Assembly: GCF_022539315.1 (NCBI RefSeq)
Contig: NC_066333.1
Location: 6,457,501 to 6,521,500, forward strand
Length of the DNA stretch: 64,000 nucleotides
DNA from: Serinus canaria
Lineage: Eukaryota; Chordata; Aves; Passeriformes; Fringillidae
Direction: 5' to 3'
The notes under the pieces are model-generated. The model ran no database searches. It worked only from the letters and a program-made list of their open reading frames with translations, and had not been told where the DNA came from. Made by a program: the position numbers and the translations under genes. Below, piece after piece: positions 1-12,700 of this stretch. Numbering within the stretch: the stretch's first letter is position 1; every line of letters begins with the position of its first letter.

Positions 1-474
1 TATTAAACTTCACCTGTTTTTAAATCATTTTCTTATGATTTCTCATCCATTGCTGTGTAAGGTCTTTAAGATCTGTATATGCTTTTAAAAATAAAGCATA
101 TATATCTGCCAGCATCTTGGCTCCTCAGTCCTCTAGACATGTTCAGAGAGGGATTGAATATCTCTGATTAATGCTAATGCTTGATTAGTGAACTAATGCT
201 CTCATGGATGGTAGCAAGCCACCACATAGACAAAGTGCTACATGAAACATTTAAGAGACTGGCAGGAGAAGATGATCCAATAGGCCTCTTAACATTTTGT
301 TTTATTATTTATTGTAGCTAATTCATGTACAACTTGCATGCTATAGTGTTAACATGTCTTGAAAAGTCATCAATCTCTTTGATATTAAGAGACTCATGCA
401 CATATATACAGAAATTTTTTAACTACTCTCCAGACATTTGTAACCTAACTATTGCACGTAGCTTCAGAAAATTC

Positions 475-489
475 TTTTTTTTTTTTTTT
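475..489. repeat. Poly-T homopolymer
   Basis: A run of 15 consecutive T. It may be the A-tail of a decayed retroposon on the minus strand, but no element body is recognisable beside it. Confidence 0.8.
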
Positions 490-1254
490 CTGGAAGTATC
501 ACCATCAGTTCCCATGTACAAATACTTTGGTCATGATATAATGACAACAGTGCTTCAGCCCAGGCAGCCCCCAGATTTCACAGATGTGGTGTGTAACTGG
601 CTGCCACCCAAGTGGTGATACACTCCTGTCAGAGCAGTGCAAAGAGATTTCACCCAGACAGTCAGGCCAGCTTTTCCCTCAGACTGCAGAGTGTGAGCTG
701 TGTTTGTCAGCACTGACCTGCATGTTTTCAGCAGCAGCAAAAACAGATGGGGCATCATCCACAAGTAGTACCAGCTGGGGGATCCTCTGAGACACAACTG
801 TTTCCTTTTGTCCTTAGGGAAAAAGAAATACACAAAGAAACTCTGGGAATAAATTCCACCTGCTGTTTAAGGACCTGTTCAAGAGCTAATTAAGGCTCTT
901 CTAGTCACAAGCCAGAAGGAATCAAACAGGAGGAGGAGCTGAGGGTCTGTGGAAGGTTTTCATCACATTAGGAAGCTCCAAGTGCTGCTATTCAGATCCT
1001 GCCACCCTGACCCACCTGGATGATGTCTCTGAAGTTCAGAAACACTGTAAAAATAACAACCTCATACACATTTCACTGAGTTTTTGCCTGCTCCCATCTT
1101 TTCAGCAAGGGCTTAACATTTGCTGGTGTGGGACTGTGCGTGGTGGCTGGATGTTTTGCAGTCCCCAGTTGTGACTACAGCTCTGCCTGTGTCTGACTCA
1201 GGCAGTTCAGAATTGTTGGTCTGCAAACGCTCACCAGAGGCTTGTGGAAGCTGA

Positions 1255-1375
1255 GTGTGTGTTTCCTCTGTTCAGCTGTAAAAGGGGGGTAATAACAGGA
1301 TTGGCTATTGCAGCATTGATGCAAAGGTGAAGTAATTAATTTTGAGATGCGTTCAGATAGAATGGTGATACCATG
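1255..1375 (+). mobile_element. MIR-type (CORE-SINE) relic
   Basis: The order of segments follows the 3' half of the MIR consensus as I remember it: a GTTTCCTC...CTGTAAAA block, then a GGGGGTAATAA block, then a degraded TTAATT...TTTGAGATGCG tail. MIR elements are ancient tRNA-derived SINEs found across amniotes and rare in birds. The copy is heavily diverged and has no target-site duplication I can find, so the boundaries are approximate. Confidence 0.5.
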
Positions 1376-4300
1376 GGAATGTACACAACCATATTCACTT
1401 TCATATTCCAGCAGCATTGGAATAATGTGCAGTACAAAACATCTGGGAACATGTATTAAAAGGGGTTTAAAAGTGCTGAATAGCCAGTGAGTATCCAGTG
1501 GATGAAGCAGGACAGGATGATGCAGTTATGGTTTACCTGAACAAAGTATAGGGGAAAAAAGGTCTGTGTTAAGGTTACAACATAAATTCCTAACTATTTT
1601 CAGTTTTGAGTGCTTGAATGAAGAATTGCCGCCTATTTTGAGTAAAGTAATGTAAAAAATTTTGTGCATATCTTAATGACTTCAGTGGAAGTGCATGTAG
1701 GTTTGACTAGGCCATGTATAATAGCCCTGCCACTTTTCTCTCAGTTACATTACAGCTGAGAAAGCAGAGATACATGTGAAATATATACAAACAGGCATCC
1801 ATTTCACTTGCCAGCTCTGGCATTTAGAAGTACCTCGGATCTCAACTCTGCTTCAAAGTTCCTGTGGAGCAGCTTCCCAGCTTTTTTCAGCTTCCCTGAT
1901 AAATGCACTCACAGAAAATGCCTGTAAGAAAACTTGATATTATGTGAAACTAATCTGGTTTCACATTCTGTCAAAGCCTCCAAACCAAGTACCTCCCAGC
2001 TGAAAGATTTGTGTACCTGGGACCCACTATTGTGCTGCCATGAAAACTGAGCAAAGACAGGAACAGATGCTTTAGACACACAAATGAGATGATTACGACA
2101 GTTTAAGCTAAGCTTAACCTCTGGATTTGGGCCTCATAGTCTGCAGCTGAGTGATAGCCAGAGTAGACACTCTCTCACACATATAAATGGGAAACATTTC
2201 TGCAGGGTCCTGAGAAATGAAATACAAAGCTGTAACCGGAGTCTTCTCAGCTCCTTCTCAATATGGAGATAACATCCCCAATGCCAAGCAGTGCATAAAC
2301 ACTGTCAAACCAGGCTTTGGGATGTGTCCCCCCAAACAGACCCTATAGGATGCTGAAGTAGCCTGGACTTTTGTTATGAGCATGCAAAACAGAGTCACAA
2401 TTGCAGAGACTTTATTCTCACACATTCATCCTGCCTCCCTCACCCATGAAGATGGTCCCTGACCCCTGCACAGCCCCTTCCACACCAGCAGCTCAGCAGG
2501 CAGTGAAAATGGTGACCAAAGTGATCATTCACTGATGTGTTCATGGCAGCACTGGCCAACAGCCTTCCTGTAATTCCCTCTTGGCTATGACAGAGAAAGC
2601 ATCTCCCTGGTGTCTGCTCCTGATTGTCCTTTCTCCTGCCATCCCACGTCAGACCTGGGGACAAACACACCAAGCTCCTTCACAAGGGAGCAGCCCAGCC
2701 TGGGCCAGGCTGAAAGATTTGGATGGAGAAGATGAATTTTTTAGTAAATTTTCACTTCCTGTGGGGTGTGCCCATGAGAACCCATCAGTGTGGCAGTGGA
2801 GGCAGAACTAGTTTGGTTCTGTTTGAATACACCATCATGGAGTGTTTACTCTTTCTCACTTTGCTTTCCATATAAATGCATATGTAACACACAAGTAAAT
2901 ACTGTAACAAGATTTGCATTTTCCAGACTATAGTCTGGTCTGTGTGTGTGAGTTCCTTCAGCCCTATACCTTCATCATGCCTTACTTGGTTGGTTAAATT
3001 AGAATCTCAGCAATATTTATGGTAGCCCACTTCCTTAGTGAGTTTAAACAGGCAAATTCAATGAACTTGGATTTGGATCATTCAATCTCAGTTTGCTGAT
3101 TCTCCATTGGTTTTTGTTCTTTCAGGCTAATAAAAGTAAAAATCAGTAAAAACTTATTTTTGGCACTAGAGACAGCGGGTCTGACTGAATACAGAAAAAC
3201 AGGAGATGGACTAAAATGGTTCCATTATTACATGGTCATTTTGAATGTTGAACTTCATTTCAAGCCAAAGAACATTCTAAAGAAAATAAAGCTTGAATAT
3301 ATTGTTCCCACATTTGCAAACCACTAACATAGGAATATTTTTGAGCATCCTAAATATTCACCATTTTTTGGCTATGACTTTATCTCAGTCACCATCTCCA
3401 ATGCCAAGTTTATTTTTAAAGAGCAGTCTAGTTCCTGCTCCTTCAGGTTTCTGCAGACAGCTGTTTTGTTTTGCTCTTCCCATGCTATGAAAAATCTGTC
3501 ATTCAGTATTTAATTCTAGCACCTAACTGCCTCTCTTGAGACAACAGAGGAGCCTCCAACAACTATGAACCCATCAAGATTCCCAACTAGGATAAAAAAC
3601 CCCAAAGTGAAGGTTAAAGCAAAACAGCAGGTCAGGAAGCTCAAAGGCTTGTAGCATTGATTTCTTTGGCACAAAAACCACTGGGTTAGTCCAGTCTGTC
3701 CTCTGATTTAGAAGGAATTATCCTGAGGTAAAAATAAAGGAATGCAGTGGTGAATCGGGATCATTGTCTGGGTGTAGCATGAAGCTGAGATGAAGGCGCT
3801 GGGCTGCGTGTGGTGCAAGGTGAAAATGAACAACACAGTGAGCAAGGCCTGATCTGTTCCTTATGGCCTGTGCAAAACTTCTCTCAGGTGCTCCTCTGCA
3901 CAGCTCCTCAGGCCACACAACACTCGTCTGTTTTCTAATAAAAATATTGAGCTGATACAGCAAGACCTTGAAAACCCATTGGAGCCAATGCAATGAGACT
4001 CCATCATTTCTCTGTCAAAATCTGGAATAAGCCATTTTTACTTTGTGAGGGTTTCAGGCTGCAAGCTCATTTTTGTCAGTATGTGCTTGGAAGTGATTTG
4101 CTGTCCTTCTTCTACTCCTTCCCTGTGATTGCCCAACAACTGCACTTGAATTTTTCACTCCTTTTGAAGGTTTAGGGGCTGCTTCTGCTGCTGCTTCCCT
4201 CCTCCAAAAGAATTTCTGTTTTCTGCTCTGAAAAACCTGCAGAAAGCAAGGCTTTGGCTGGCCAGTCACACAGACTGCAAAGGTTCATGTGGGGAGAGGC

Positions 4301-7300
4301 TGTGGGGAGAAACCAAGCTGGGTAAGAGCAGAGCTCATAAAGTCCTTCATGTGGCTTTCAACAAATATTGCTCCACTGTGCTTTATATCCCTGAGGAAAG
4401 CTGTTGGCAACTGACACAGCCTGACTCAGGCTGTTCTAAACTCTGCTCTCTGTGTATCAGGCATAAGCAAGGGGCTTACCAGACCTTCTGAGTGTCCTGC
4501 AACGGGACAGTTGCACCCTCCTCATGGTATCAAAGCTTGTCAATTAGACTGGCATATTTGAGAATTGCCTCACACAATTTTTTAAGAGGGGCCCACAAGA
4601 CAGAGATAACCAGAGAAGCACCCACAGAGCTTTTCCCCAAACACCACAGTGTTTGGAGCTCTGTTTAAAGCACCAGCCCTAATGGCATGGCTCTGGATAA
4701 TGAGATGTGACTTCATGTGAAATACATGGAGTGCATAAAACATCATCACAGCCATGAGGACAATCTAAAGCCCCAAAAGCTCAAAGAGCACTTCACAATT
4801 GTTTTAAGCATCAACTGATGCTTACACTGGGGAGGGAACCTCCCCGAGCTGCTGGAGCTGTGGGATTAGCAGCACAGTCTGACTTGCAGGGACCATGACC
4901 TGGGTGCACCCATGACTCCCAGAGAGACGGTGACACTTCTTGAAGCAGCTTCCTGCCTTAACAGAATACCTCTTCTGGAGATTTTCATATCTCCCTATAA
5001 TCTGGCTGAATTTTAAACAGAAACTTAGGTGAAAAGGGGCTTCTCACTGTGTTTCACAATAGCTGGCACTGGTTGTTCCAACAGTGAGCACAAACGCCCT
5101 AAGAAAAACACTAGCTCAGCCATAATTTCCTGTCTTTCTGTTTCTGCTTTTCGGGGTTATGCATACCATTACCCAGGGCTTAGCAGTGTTGTGAAAGACA
5201 CTAACCAAGTGTAATGACTTGGGGAATTCAGCTCACTTTGGAGTTTCCAGAAATCTTTCTCCCCCAAGAAGATTTTCCAGCTATTTTACAGGCAGCAGAA
5301 GGAAAAACAGTTTGCCCAGACAGCAGCAGCGTGAGCTATCTTTGGATCCACGCTGTCAAATGCAGAAGGCATTTGCTGGGCAGCTCTCAAAGTGTGCATA
5401 CCACAAGATTTAATCAAGGAAACTCAAGTTCATGTCCTATTTTGCAAGAGGTATATTCCCCAAAAGGGCTGGGCATGCCTCCAGAGAAAACTCATCACTG
5501 CTATGGAGCAAAATAGTGATGGCAAATGCTTTAAGGCTGGAAACACCCATGTGCTGCTCCTGCTCTGCCTGGTGACCCCTGGCCTGCAGACCTGGGACCA
5601 CAAACTGTGCCTGGGCTTTTGCAAGCTGTGGGGCAGAGGCACTGCTCTCAGCATTGTGTTCTTGGCAGCAGCCCATGCAAAGTCCCTTGGCGGATCATCT
5701 AAAAACTCAAAACTCATTCAGATTTGTGAAAAGTTGTGACAAGTGTTTTTTCCCTTTGTTGGGCAGATAACTTTGATTTTGAAATGCTTTTTTAACTTGG
5801 AGACAGATTAATTTGGGAAGTACATTCTGTCCCACAAATGACATTGGGGTTATACCAGCCCGACTAGAAAAACCCTCAAGAACCAAGACAGAGAAGAGCA
5901 GACAGGTTCTGTTATCTTTGCTCACCTAAACCAACAGTTCTATAAAAATAACCCCACGGAAGCAGACAGTTATTGAACAAGAAAAAGATTAGTATTAAAA
6001 TAATATTCAAATGGCATGAGAATCCCTCTTTTAGAATATCAAAAATTAATGTCAAGTGTGATAACAATCAAAACTAATAAGGAGCAAAATGAGCTTCTTT
6101 TTAAAGGGAACACATCTGCTCTGCTTTGTTTCTTCCCTGATCACTGTGAAAATAGTAGGTTTTGCCTCAGGAGGTAGAAAAGGTCTCACTCCTCTAGCAA
6201 TGCCTTCATTTTTCTTCTGACCCCTTGGATCATTTAATTGGGCTCCTTTTAAAGCCAGTCTGTAGGTAAACTGCATGCATAATTAGCCAGCTGCGTCCCC
6301 TGCCAAGAGTGTGTCATTTAGTATCTGTGAGTGCCAGCAGGGTCAGCCGTGACACATGGTGCAGCTCTGAAAAGCAAACAACCTTCGGGTCCCGTCCATA
6401 AAACAGGGAACACGTTCAGGGCTCCACCAGGCTCTTTCAGCAGTTTCTCATGCATGACCAGAGGTGTGGATTTTATGTGCAACTCATAAAGAAAACTCTC
6501 CAATTTGCACGCCACAAGCACTAGCAGGTGATGGCTCAGGGTAGCAGAGGAGGTGAAAAAAACTTTGGCAAAGACATTAAACTGTGTCTGCATGTAAAGA
6601 ATACTCTTTTCCATTTAGTGCAGGCAGCAGTTGCCATGTGATGGCTTAAGCAGCTAAGCAGCAAGTTAGAAATAGCTTTGTGAATCACTTCTTTGTATGC
6701 CAGCAGGACTAGCTCAGACCCTTTGGAGGGTGAAATTTTAGGAATCTACCTGTAAGTGCATTTTAATTTTAATGAAATGCTCAGGCAGGACCTACCCTTT
6801 GCTTTCAGTGCAAGGGTGGTGCTTTGCATAGCTGGCAGAGAGTTAATGGTGCCTTGGCCACATGGTGGCCCACCCTAGGTGGATCCTAGAAAAGGTTTTG
6901 TGTGTAAATTGAGCTCCAGGCATCTCTGCAGCCACTTGGAAAGCTCTTGAAGTACCAGAGCTGCATCACACTGTTACCTGTGACTGAAGGGTCTGCAGCA
7001 ATGAGATACACAGAGATTTATCTGGATCTGATGGGCAGAGAAAGAGTTTCCTGAGCACAGTAATCTCAGCATTATTATACCGCCACTTCCATCAAGTCAC
7101 TCTTCCCTGAAGTATCTGCCTTGCCTTCCATTCATTTCCCTCCAAAATCCAAGTAAGACTCACACTGGTGCTGAAGTGTTACCTGCCTGCACACAGTGTG
7201 GAGCCATCAGACACCACCTATGTCAAGAGGTTCCCATTTTCATCAGCCACCTCTGTTCTTCCCCTGGCTCAGCTGTGACTCTGCCACTGAAGTTATCCAT

Positions 7301-9585
7301 TCCCTGAGGGTAAATTGCCAAGTCCTTTGTTGCTAAATAAATGCATTTTTTGATGAGGAGAACTGTCACACTTCATGCAGGAAACAGAACATGGAAATCA
7401 CACATAAAACCAGTGATTTAGGTACATAGTGACATTCTTACCCTGCTCAGCACAGACCCAAAGTCAAGCCCCAGATGTGGATCCCAGCAGTTCTTTACTT
7501 GCTAAACTCTCACACTGTGGCCCTTCCCTGCCTCGCAGAGCTCTGTAAAACACCCACCTGAGTGATTCCAAAGAGCCACAGGTGAGGGATGAGCAGGAAT
7601 TCCTGAAGTATGTCAGGATCCCAGGATGCCCATACCACCTCTTACCAGGCACTTCATTATTGTGGACACTTGATAGGCCACTGCTTTCATTTTCTGAGGG
7701 ATGGGCAAACTTGCAGATTCAAAATAGAAAGATCTTCCAGATCTGCCAAATCAGGAACTGTTACTTCTTTGTATTTTACTATCTGAATCTTTCAGAGTCT
7801 CATTTCTGAGCTTTTCTCCACAAGTAGCAACACCAGTAGCTCATCTGTGTGCTTGCTTATGTAAAATACATGGAAATGCTGACAAATTCATTGATTCCAG
7901 AAGCTGGAGATTCAAGAAAAACACCCGGTATTGTGAGACTCTCAACAGTCACAAGACTTTGATGTTTTGAATGATGGAGTTTCCACCACTTCCACTGGAG
8001 ACTAGTCCAAACCAGGCCCCTGTATACTCATGTTGCTGTTACTCAGCAGTTTTGTATTTTCCCTACAAAACCACTCCTTTCATATCATTCTTGACATCCC
8101 ATACAGAGGAAATCCAGAGAATGGAGGTTTCTCAATTCTCCATAACACTTAGGAATATGAGATTAATGCATTCATGTGGTCCATTTAAGGTTATCGTGAT
8201 TGTCTTCAGGAAATGAAAGGGGCCAGAGCTTTCACACAGTTTTTTGAGCATATATAAAAATAATTATTGAAAAAAAAATTGCTTCAATCTTCCTGTTTAA
8301 CAAAGAAGATATTGTTCGGAAGATAGAAAATAAATTAATTTTCTACTATGACCTCATTAAGATTGGATTTAAGTTCCAACCCAAAAGAATTTTAGAACAA
8401 CATTAGTCTCCTGCCCTTAAATCTCCATCTATTGAAGCTGGTCTATTTATTAATTTCCCTGCTGGAGAGCATATTTTGACTGGCCTGCGAGCTGAGCAGA
8501 CAGTCTCTCCCCAAAAGCTCACACATGAGGGCCATTTCCTTATTCATTTCTTCTCAGTAAAAAGGGTGTTTCCAGCCATATCATTTTTAATCAAAGCACT
8601 CTTGACTCAGACACAATTGTTCACATTGATGGACAGATGGGGATTTGATCCAGACCCAAGAAAACAAAAGCAGAAAGGGCAGTGCCTCTCTTATCTTCAA
8701 TGAATGAACAAGATTAACCATAACCTGTTCTCTTCTCACCATACAAGAAATCCAGTGTGTGCTCCCAGCACAGCCACAGATTCACATCTTGTAATTTTTA
8801 ATACAAGACATATACAGCCTGAGGGAACAAATTACTCTTCTGTATTCAACATGCTTCAGTGCCTTCAGAGGACTGTGCTTGAGAAATACAGTTACTTGGC
8901 TTGGCAGAAAAAGCCTTTGAAAACAAAGGAGAGGGCTCTCTGTGATGAAAGTCAAGTTCATCCCAAAAGCAACAAAAGAAAGCAGTTTGGGAAGTTGGAC
9001 AGGCTCTGGTGGAAAATTGTCCAGACACGAGTTCACTTTCTAAGTGGCACCGTGCAGCAAATTGGTTTTCTGTGCAATCCCAAAGCATGACTGTCTTTAA
9101 AAAACCCCAACCAAAACACAAAAACCACAGCTCAAAATGGGCCAGGCTCCATATCCCCGTTTTCCTGTTGGGACCTGGAGCTGAGCTGATGGAATGAGGG
9201 AGCCCTTCTCTTCCTTCTCCCCTTGTCTGCCTTTCTTAAAAGCTCAGCTCCTCAGGAGAGATGCTATGTATGCTCTCATGTGAAAGTGCAGGAGGGCTGG
9301 GATCTCAAATGCTACTGAAATAAAAATTCCAAAGGGAGATGAAAAGCCTGTGGGTCTCTATAAATAAGCCCAAGTGGGCTGGTTGTCTGATAGCCTTGGC
9401 AGCTGTGCCAGCCCGGGGACACTAAATCACTGCAGGGCTGCTCCACACTCACACTGGGACACCCACACCAGAATCATGAGGTTTTAAACACTACAGAGTT
9501 TGAGAGATCTCAGTTGTTTCATTCAGTATGAGTTGGTTTGAGTAGAAACTTACTCCATCTCAGAAACAAACAAAAAAATGGAAAA

Positions 9586-9745
9586 AAACAACCTGAATCA
9601 AAACCCCCAAAACAAAAACCAAACAAAGAAAAACTGAAAAAAAAACCTCAAACCAAAACCCCCCAAACAAAAACCAAACCAACATACAAACAACAATAAT
9701 AATAAAAACCAACTAAACAAACAAAAAACCCAAGGGAAAAGAAAA
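9586..9745. repeat. A/C-rich low-complexity tract
   Basis: About 160 bases made almost only of A and C in irregular AAACCCC, AAAACAAAAACC and ACAAACAAA blocks. On the minus strand this gives an open frame rich in Phe, Leu, Trp and Gly, which is a compositional artefact and not a protein. No regular repeat unit persists. Confidence 0.75.
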
Positions 9746-12700
9746 AACCAAGAAAGAAAAGAGATTTGTCTGTAATGGCCTGACTTCAGAAACAAAACCC
9801 CACAAACAGTAAATTCATTTTTACTGAGCAAGGAAATGGGAGACTTTTTTATATTGAATATTTGACCAATCACATCAGATGCTCTGTTCAAATTTTTTCC
9901 CCCAGGCTTTTCCATGGGAAAATTTCTATAGGACTGCAAATGTCAAATACAGAAAATATTTCTATTTCTCTGCTTCTATATTCCTCACTGACCCATCGAC
10001 AATACTTCTTTTTTGAAAGTGCTCTTCATAAGAATCTTTTTCAAGAAAAATCCAATTACAAAGACTGCAACTTTTCTGTTTCCAGAACTGTTTTCAAATA
10101 TGATATAATTCTATTTCCATTCTAAATGGTCCAACTGAAAATATCAAAATATTGCTGTTTTATACTGCATCCGTTCAGAACATAATTCTAGGTTTTGGCA
10201 ACTGAACATTTTTGTTTTCCACCTCTGCTGGCAGGGCAGGAGGGTTTCCAATATCCTAACTTTCTCCCTCTCCACAAAAAACCCCAACCAAACCATCAGA
10301 GCTTTTAAGAGGCACAAAAAGAGAAATAAAAAGGTTAAATAAAAGAAAGAGTGATATTGCTTAGCCTAGGGGATGCAAATGATGTTTATTTACCCCCTTT
10401 GTCTCTAAAATCTTCATAAGATTTAATTAGAATGCCATTTTTAGACACAGCTTTTTTTTATGACTGATTTGAGATTTTCTTATGCATTAAAGTCCAACAT
10501 TCAAGTCCAAACTACAGTCCTATTATCTCTTTAAAATGTTGCTAGTTCTAAATGCCTCTTTTCCTTAACGGTTCCATGGGTTTGGGAACAATGCAGGTTG
10601 TATTTTCCAGTTTACAAGTAATAAAATCTAACTTCCGGAAGGAAACCCAGGATAAAGTATCCTGTCATCTCTCTGTGCAGTGTCTGGTGTATTCATTTGC
10701 AGAACAAAGTATGCAAAAATATAAAGAGACCAAGTCAAATGTCATTTTAGAGCAGACACAATTGCATAGGGAATGATAATACCTTGTTTGTGGATCTGCT
10801 ACTTTTTCTCTAAGTGCAATGTCGCTCAGCCTATTCTGAAAATCTGAATTCACACACCCCCAAATTGTACTGGGTATCTTCCTTGCTAATAATTGCCATA
10901 ACAACAAAGAAAAGACATGTGCAAGAGTTTACATATGCAGTGCCTATTAACACAGACTCAAAAAAAGAAATCTTGCAAAATCGTATATATGCTCCCTGCC
11001 GTGGATTTGATTTTGTCTGGCCTGTAACTAAGGTCCCTTGACACTCCAGTTTTATGAGGGTGTGATGTAGTGGTAAATCAGGGCCATACTGATGATCTAA
11101 ATCAGAATAACCAGCATGTTTTTCATTTCAGAAGGAAAAAAAAAAAAAAGAGTTTGTGAGAGAAAGTTTGCCAGTTTCAGCACTTCCTGGCCGCCAAGAA
11201 CATTTACTGAAAATCAATGGTCTGTCCAAAACCTAACGTGAGCAGGAGTCGTAGTGCAGCTGTTCAGAATCTATACTGCTTCCTAGGCAAAGTTTCTAAG
11301 CCCTTTCAGTCCTTTAGAATAATAAAAATGATTAATGGTCTCAAACACTGTGAACCAAGTGTTTTGAAGTGTAACCTGCTACTTGTAATGCACTCAATAT
11401 TTCTGATCTGTATTGTGCTGGCATACGGCGCCTCTGGAAGTTAATGTTAAAATGGGCAATGTTTGAAATGAATGAGGAGGGGTTCATGAAGCCTGGTGGC
11501 AAAATCATTTTCTCCCAAACCAAGATATTATTTCCCATCAGTTCATAAAGGCAAAAGAACAAAAAATGACTATGAATATATAAAAATACCTATTATTTTC
11601 TATAAATGTGCTCTAAGAGAGCAATGTGGATACCTCACAATGCAGAAAGAAAATGTTCCATCTCCTTCAGCAAAGAGACATCAATTCATTTTGGAGAAAA
11701 ACAAGCTGGGTCTTCTCAGAGACTGTGCAGCAGAAAGAGGTTCAAAAATGTCACAGAACAACTTCCTCCATCTGGGCCTTCCCTATTCCTGCCCCAGCTG
11801 GGCACAGCCCCTGCCATAAACTCAAACCAGTTTGGTCCATGCCAAGAGTTGGTAGAGTCACATAAATAACAGAACCCAGCAAGGCTCAGAAAGTCGCTGG
11901 TGGCCAGAGCTAGCAGTGCCTGCAGGGCAGTGACACAGGTGACCTGGGCACCCTGCTGGGCACAGAGCCCTCTCCAGCTGGCACACCCCTGACTGCCAGC
12001 TCTGCCTTCCCTGGGGCTGCAGTTGCACAAGAAGCTCCCTCTCACGGGCTGGAGCCAAGCCCGAGCTGTCGGCTGGCGCCTGTTCATCCCGGCCTGTTTG
12101 CTCATGCCCTGCACCAACAAACAGATTCTTTTGGACCACAGCTATTGCCAGATATTGGCAGCACCCTGCATGCATGGAGTCCTTAACTGCTCTGAGCAGC
12201 CTCACCTGGGCCACCACCCACAGCCCCTGCCCATGGCCCAGGAGCTCTGCTTAGGCTCAGCCCAGGGTACCCAGTCCCTGTCTGGGCTAGAGGCATTTGT
12301 GTGTCCAGCCTGGAGTCCTGAGTGAGCTTTGTTCTTGTGCTGTGGGTGGTTTATCTCTGGTGTCCTCTTTGCCCCCTCCTGTCCCCACCTGGCTGGGCTC
12401 CCTGGATGTACCCTGGTTCACTGCTCCTCACCTCTGGGGTTCTAAACGAGCCCCACTGCTGGCACCCATGGCTGCCTGGGCTGCAGCCACACTGGGTCCT
12501 GAGCCCCCTTCCCTTAGGGATATATTGGCATTTGCTGCTCCCTGAAATACATAACATTGAAGTGAACAGTTAGGCAAAATATCTACCAAACAGGAGAAAC
12601 CCTGTCCACTGGATTTTCACTTCATCCTGGCTACCTGTACTGCCCTGTCTTCTTGCTGGGCGCAATAGAAGCTTGGGAAAGCATTTTTAGGAACACTCAG

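Noticed and set aside
9598..9939. Phe/Leu/Trp-rich minus-strand open frame that looks membrane-like
   Set aside because: It is produced by the A/C-rich low-complexity tract; the hydrophobicity is a by-product of TTT, TTG and TGG codons.
11890..12545. Locally GC-richer segment as an exon or second CpG island
   Set aside because: It has few CpG dinucleotides, inconsistent frames and no paired splice sites, and no protein similarity is evident.
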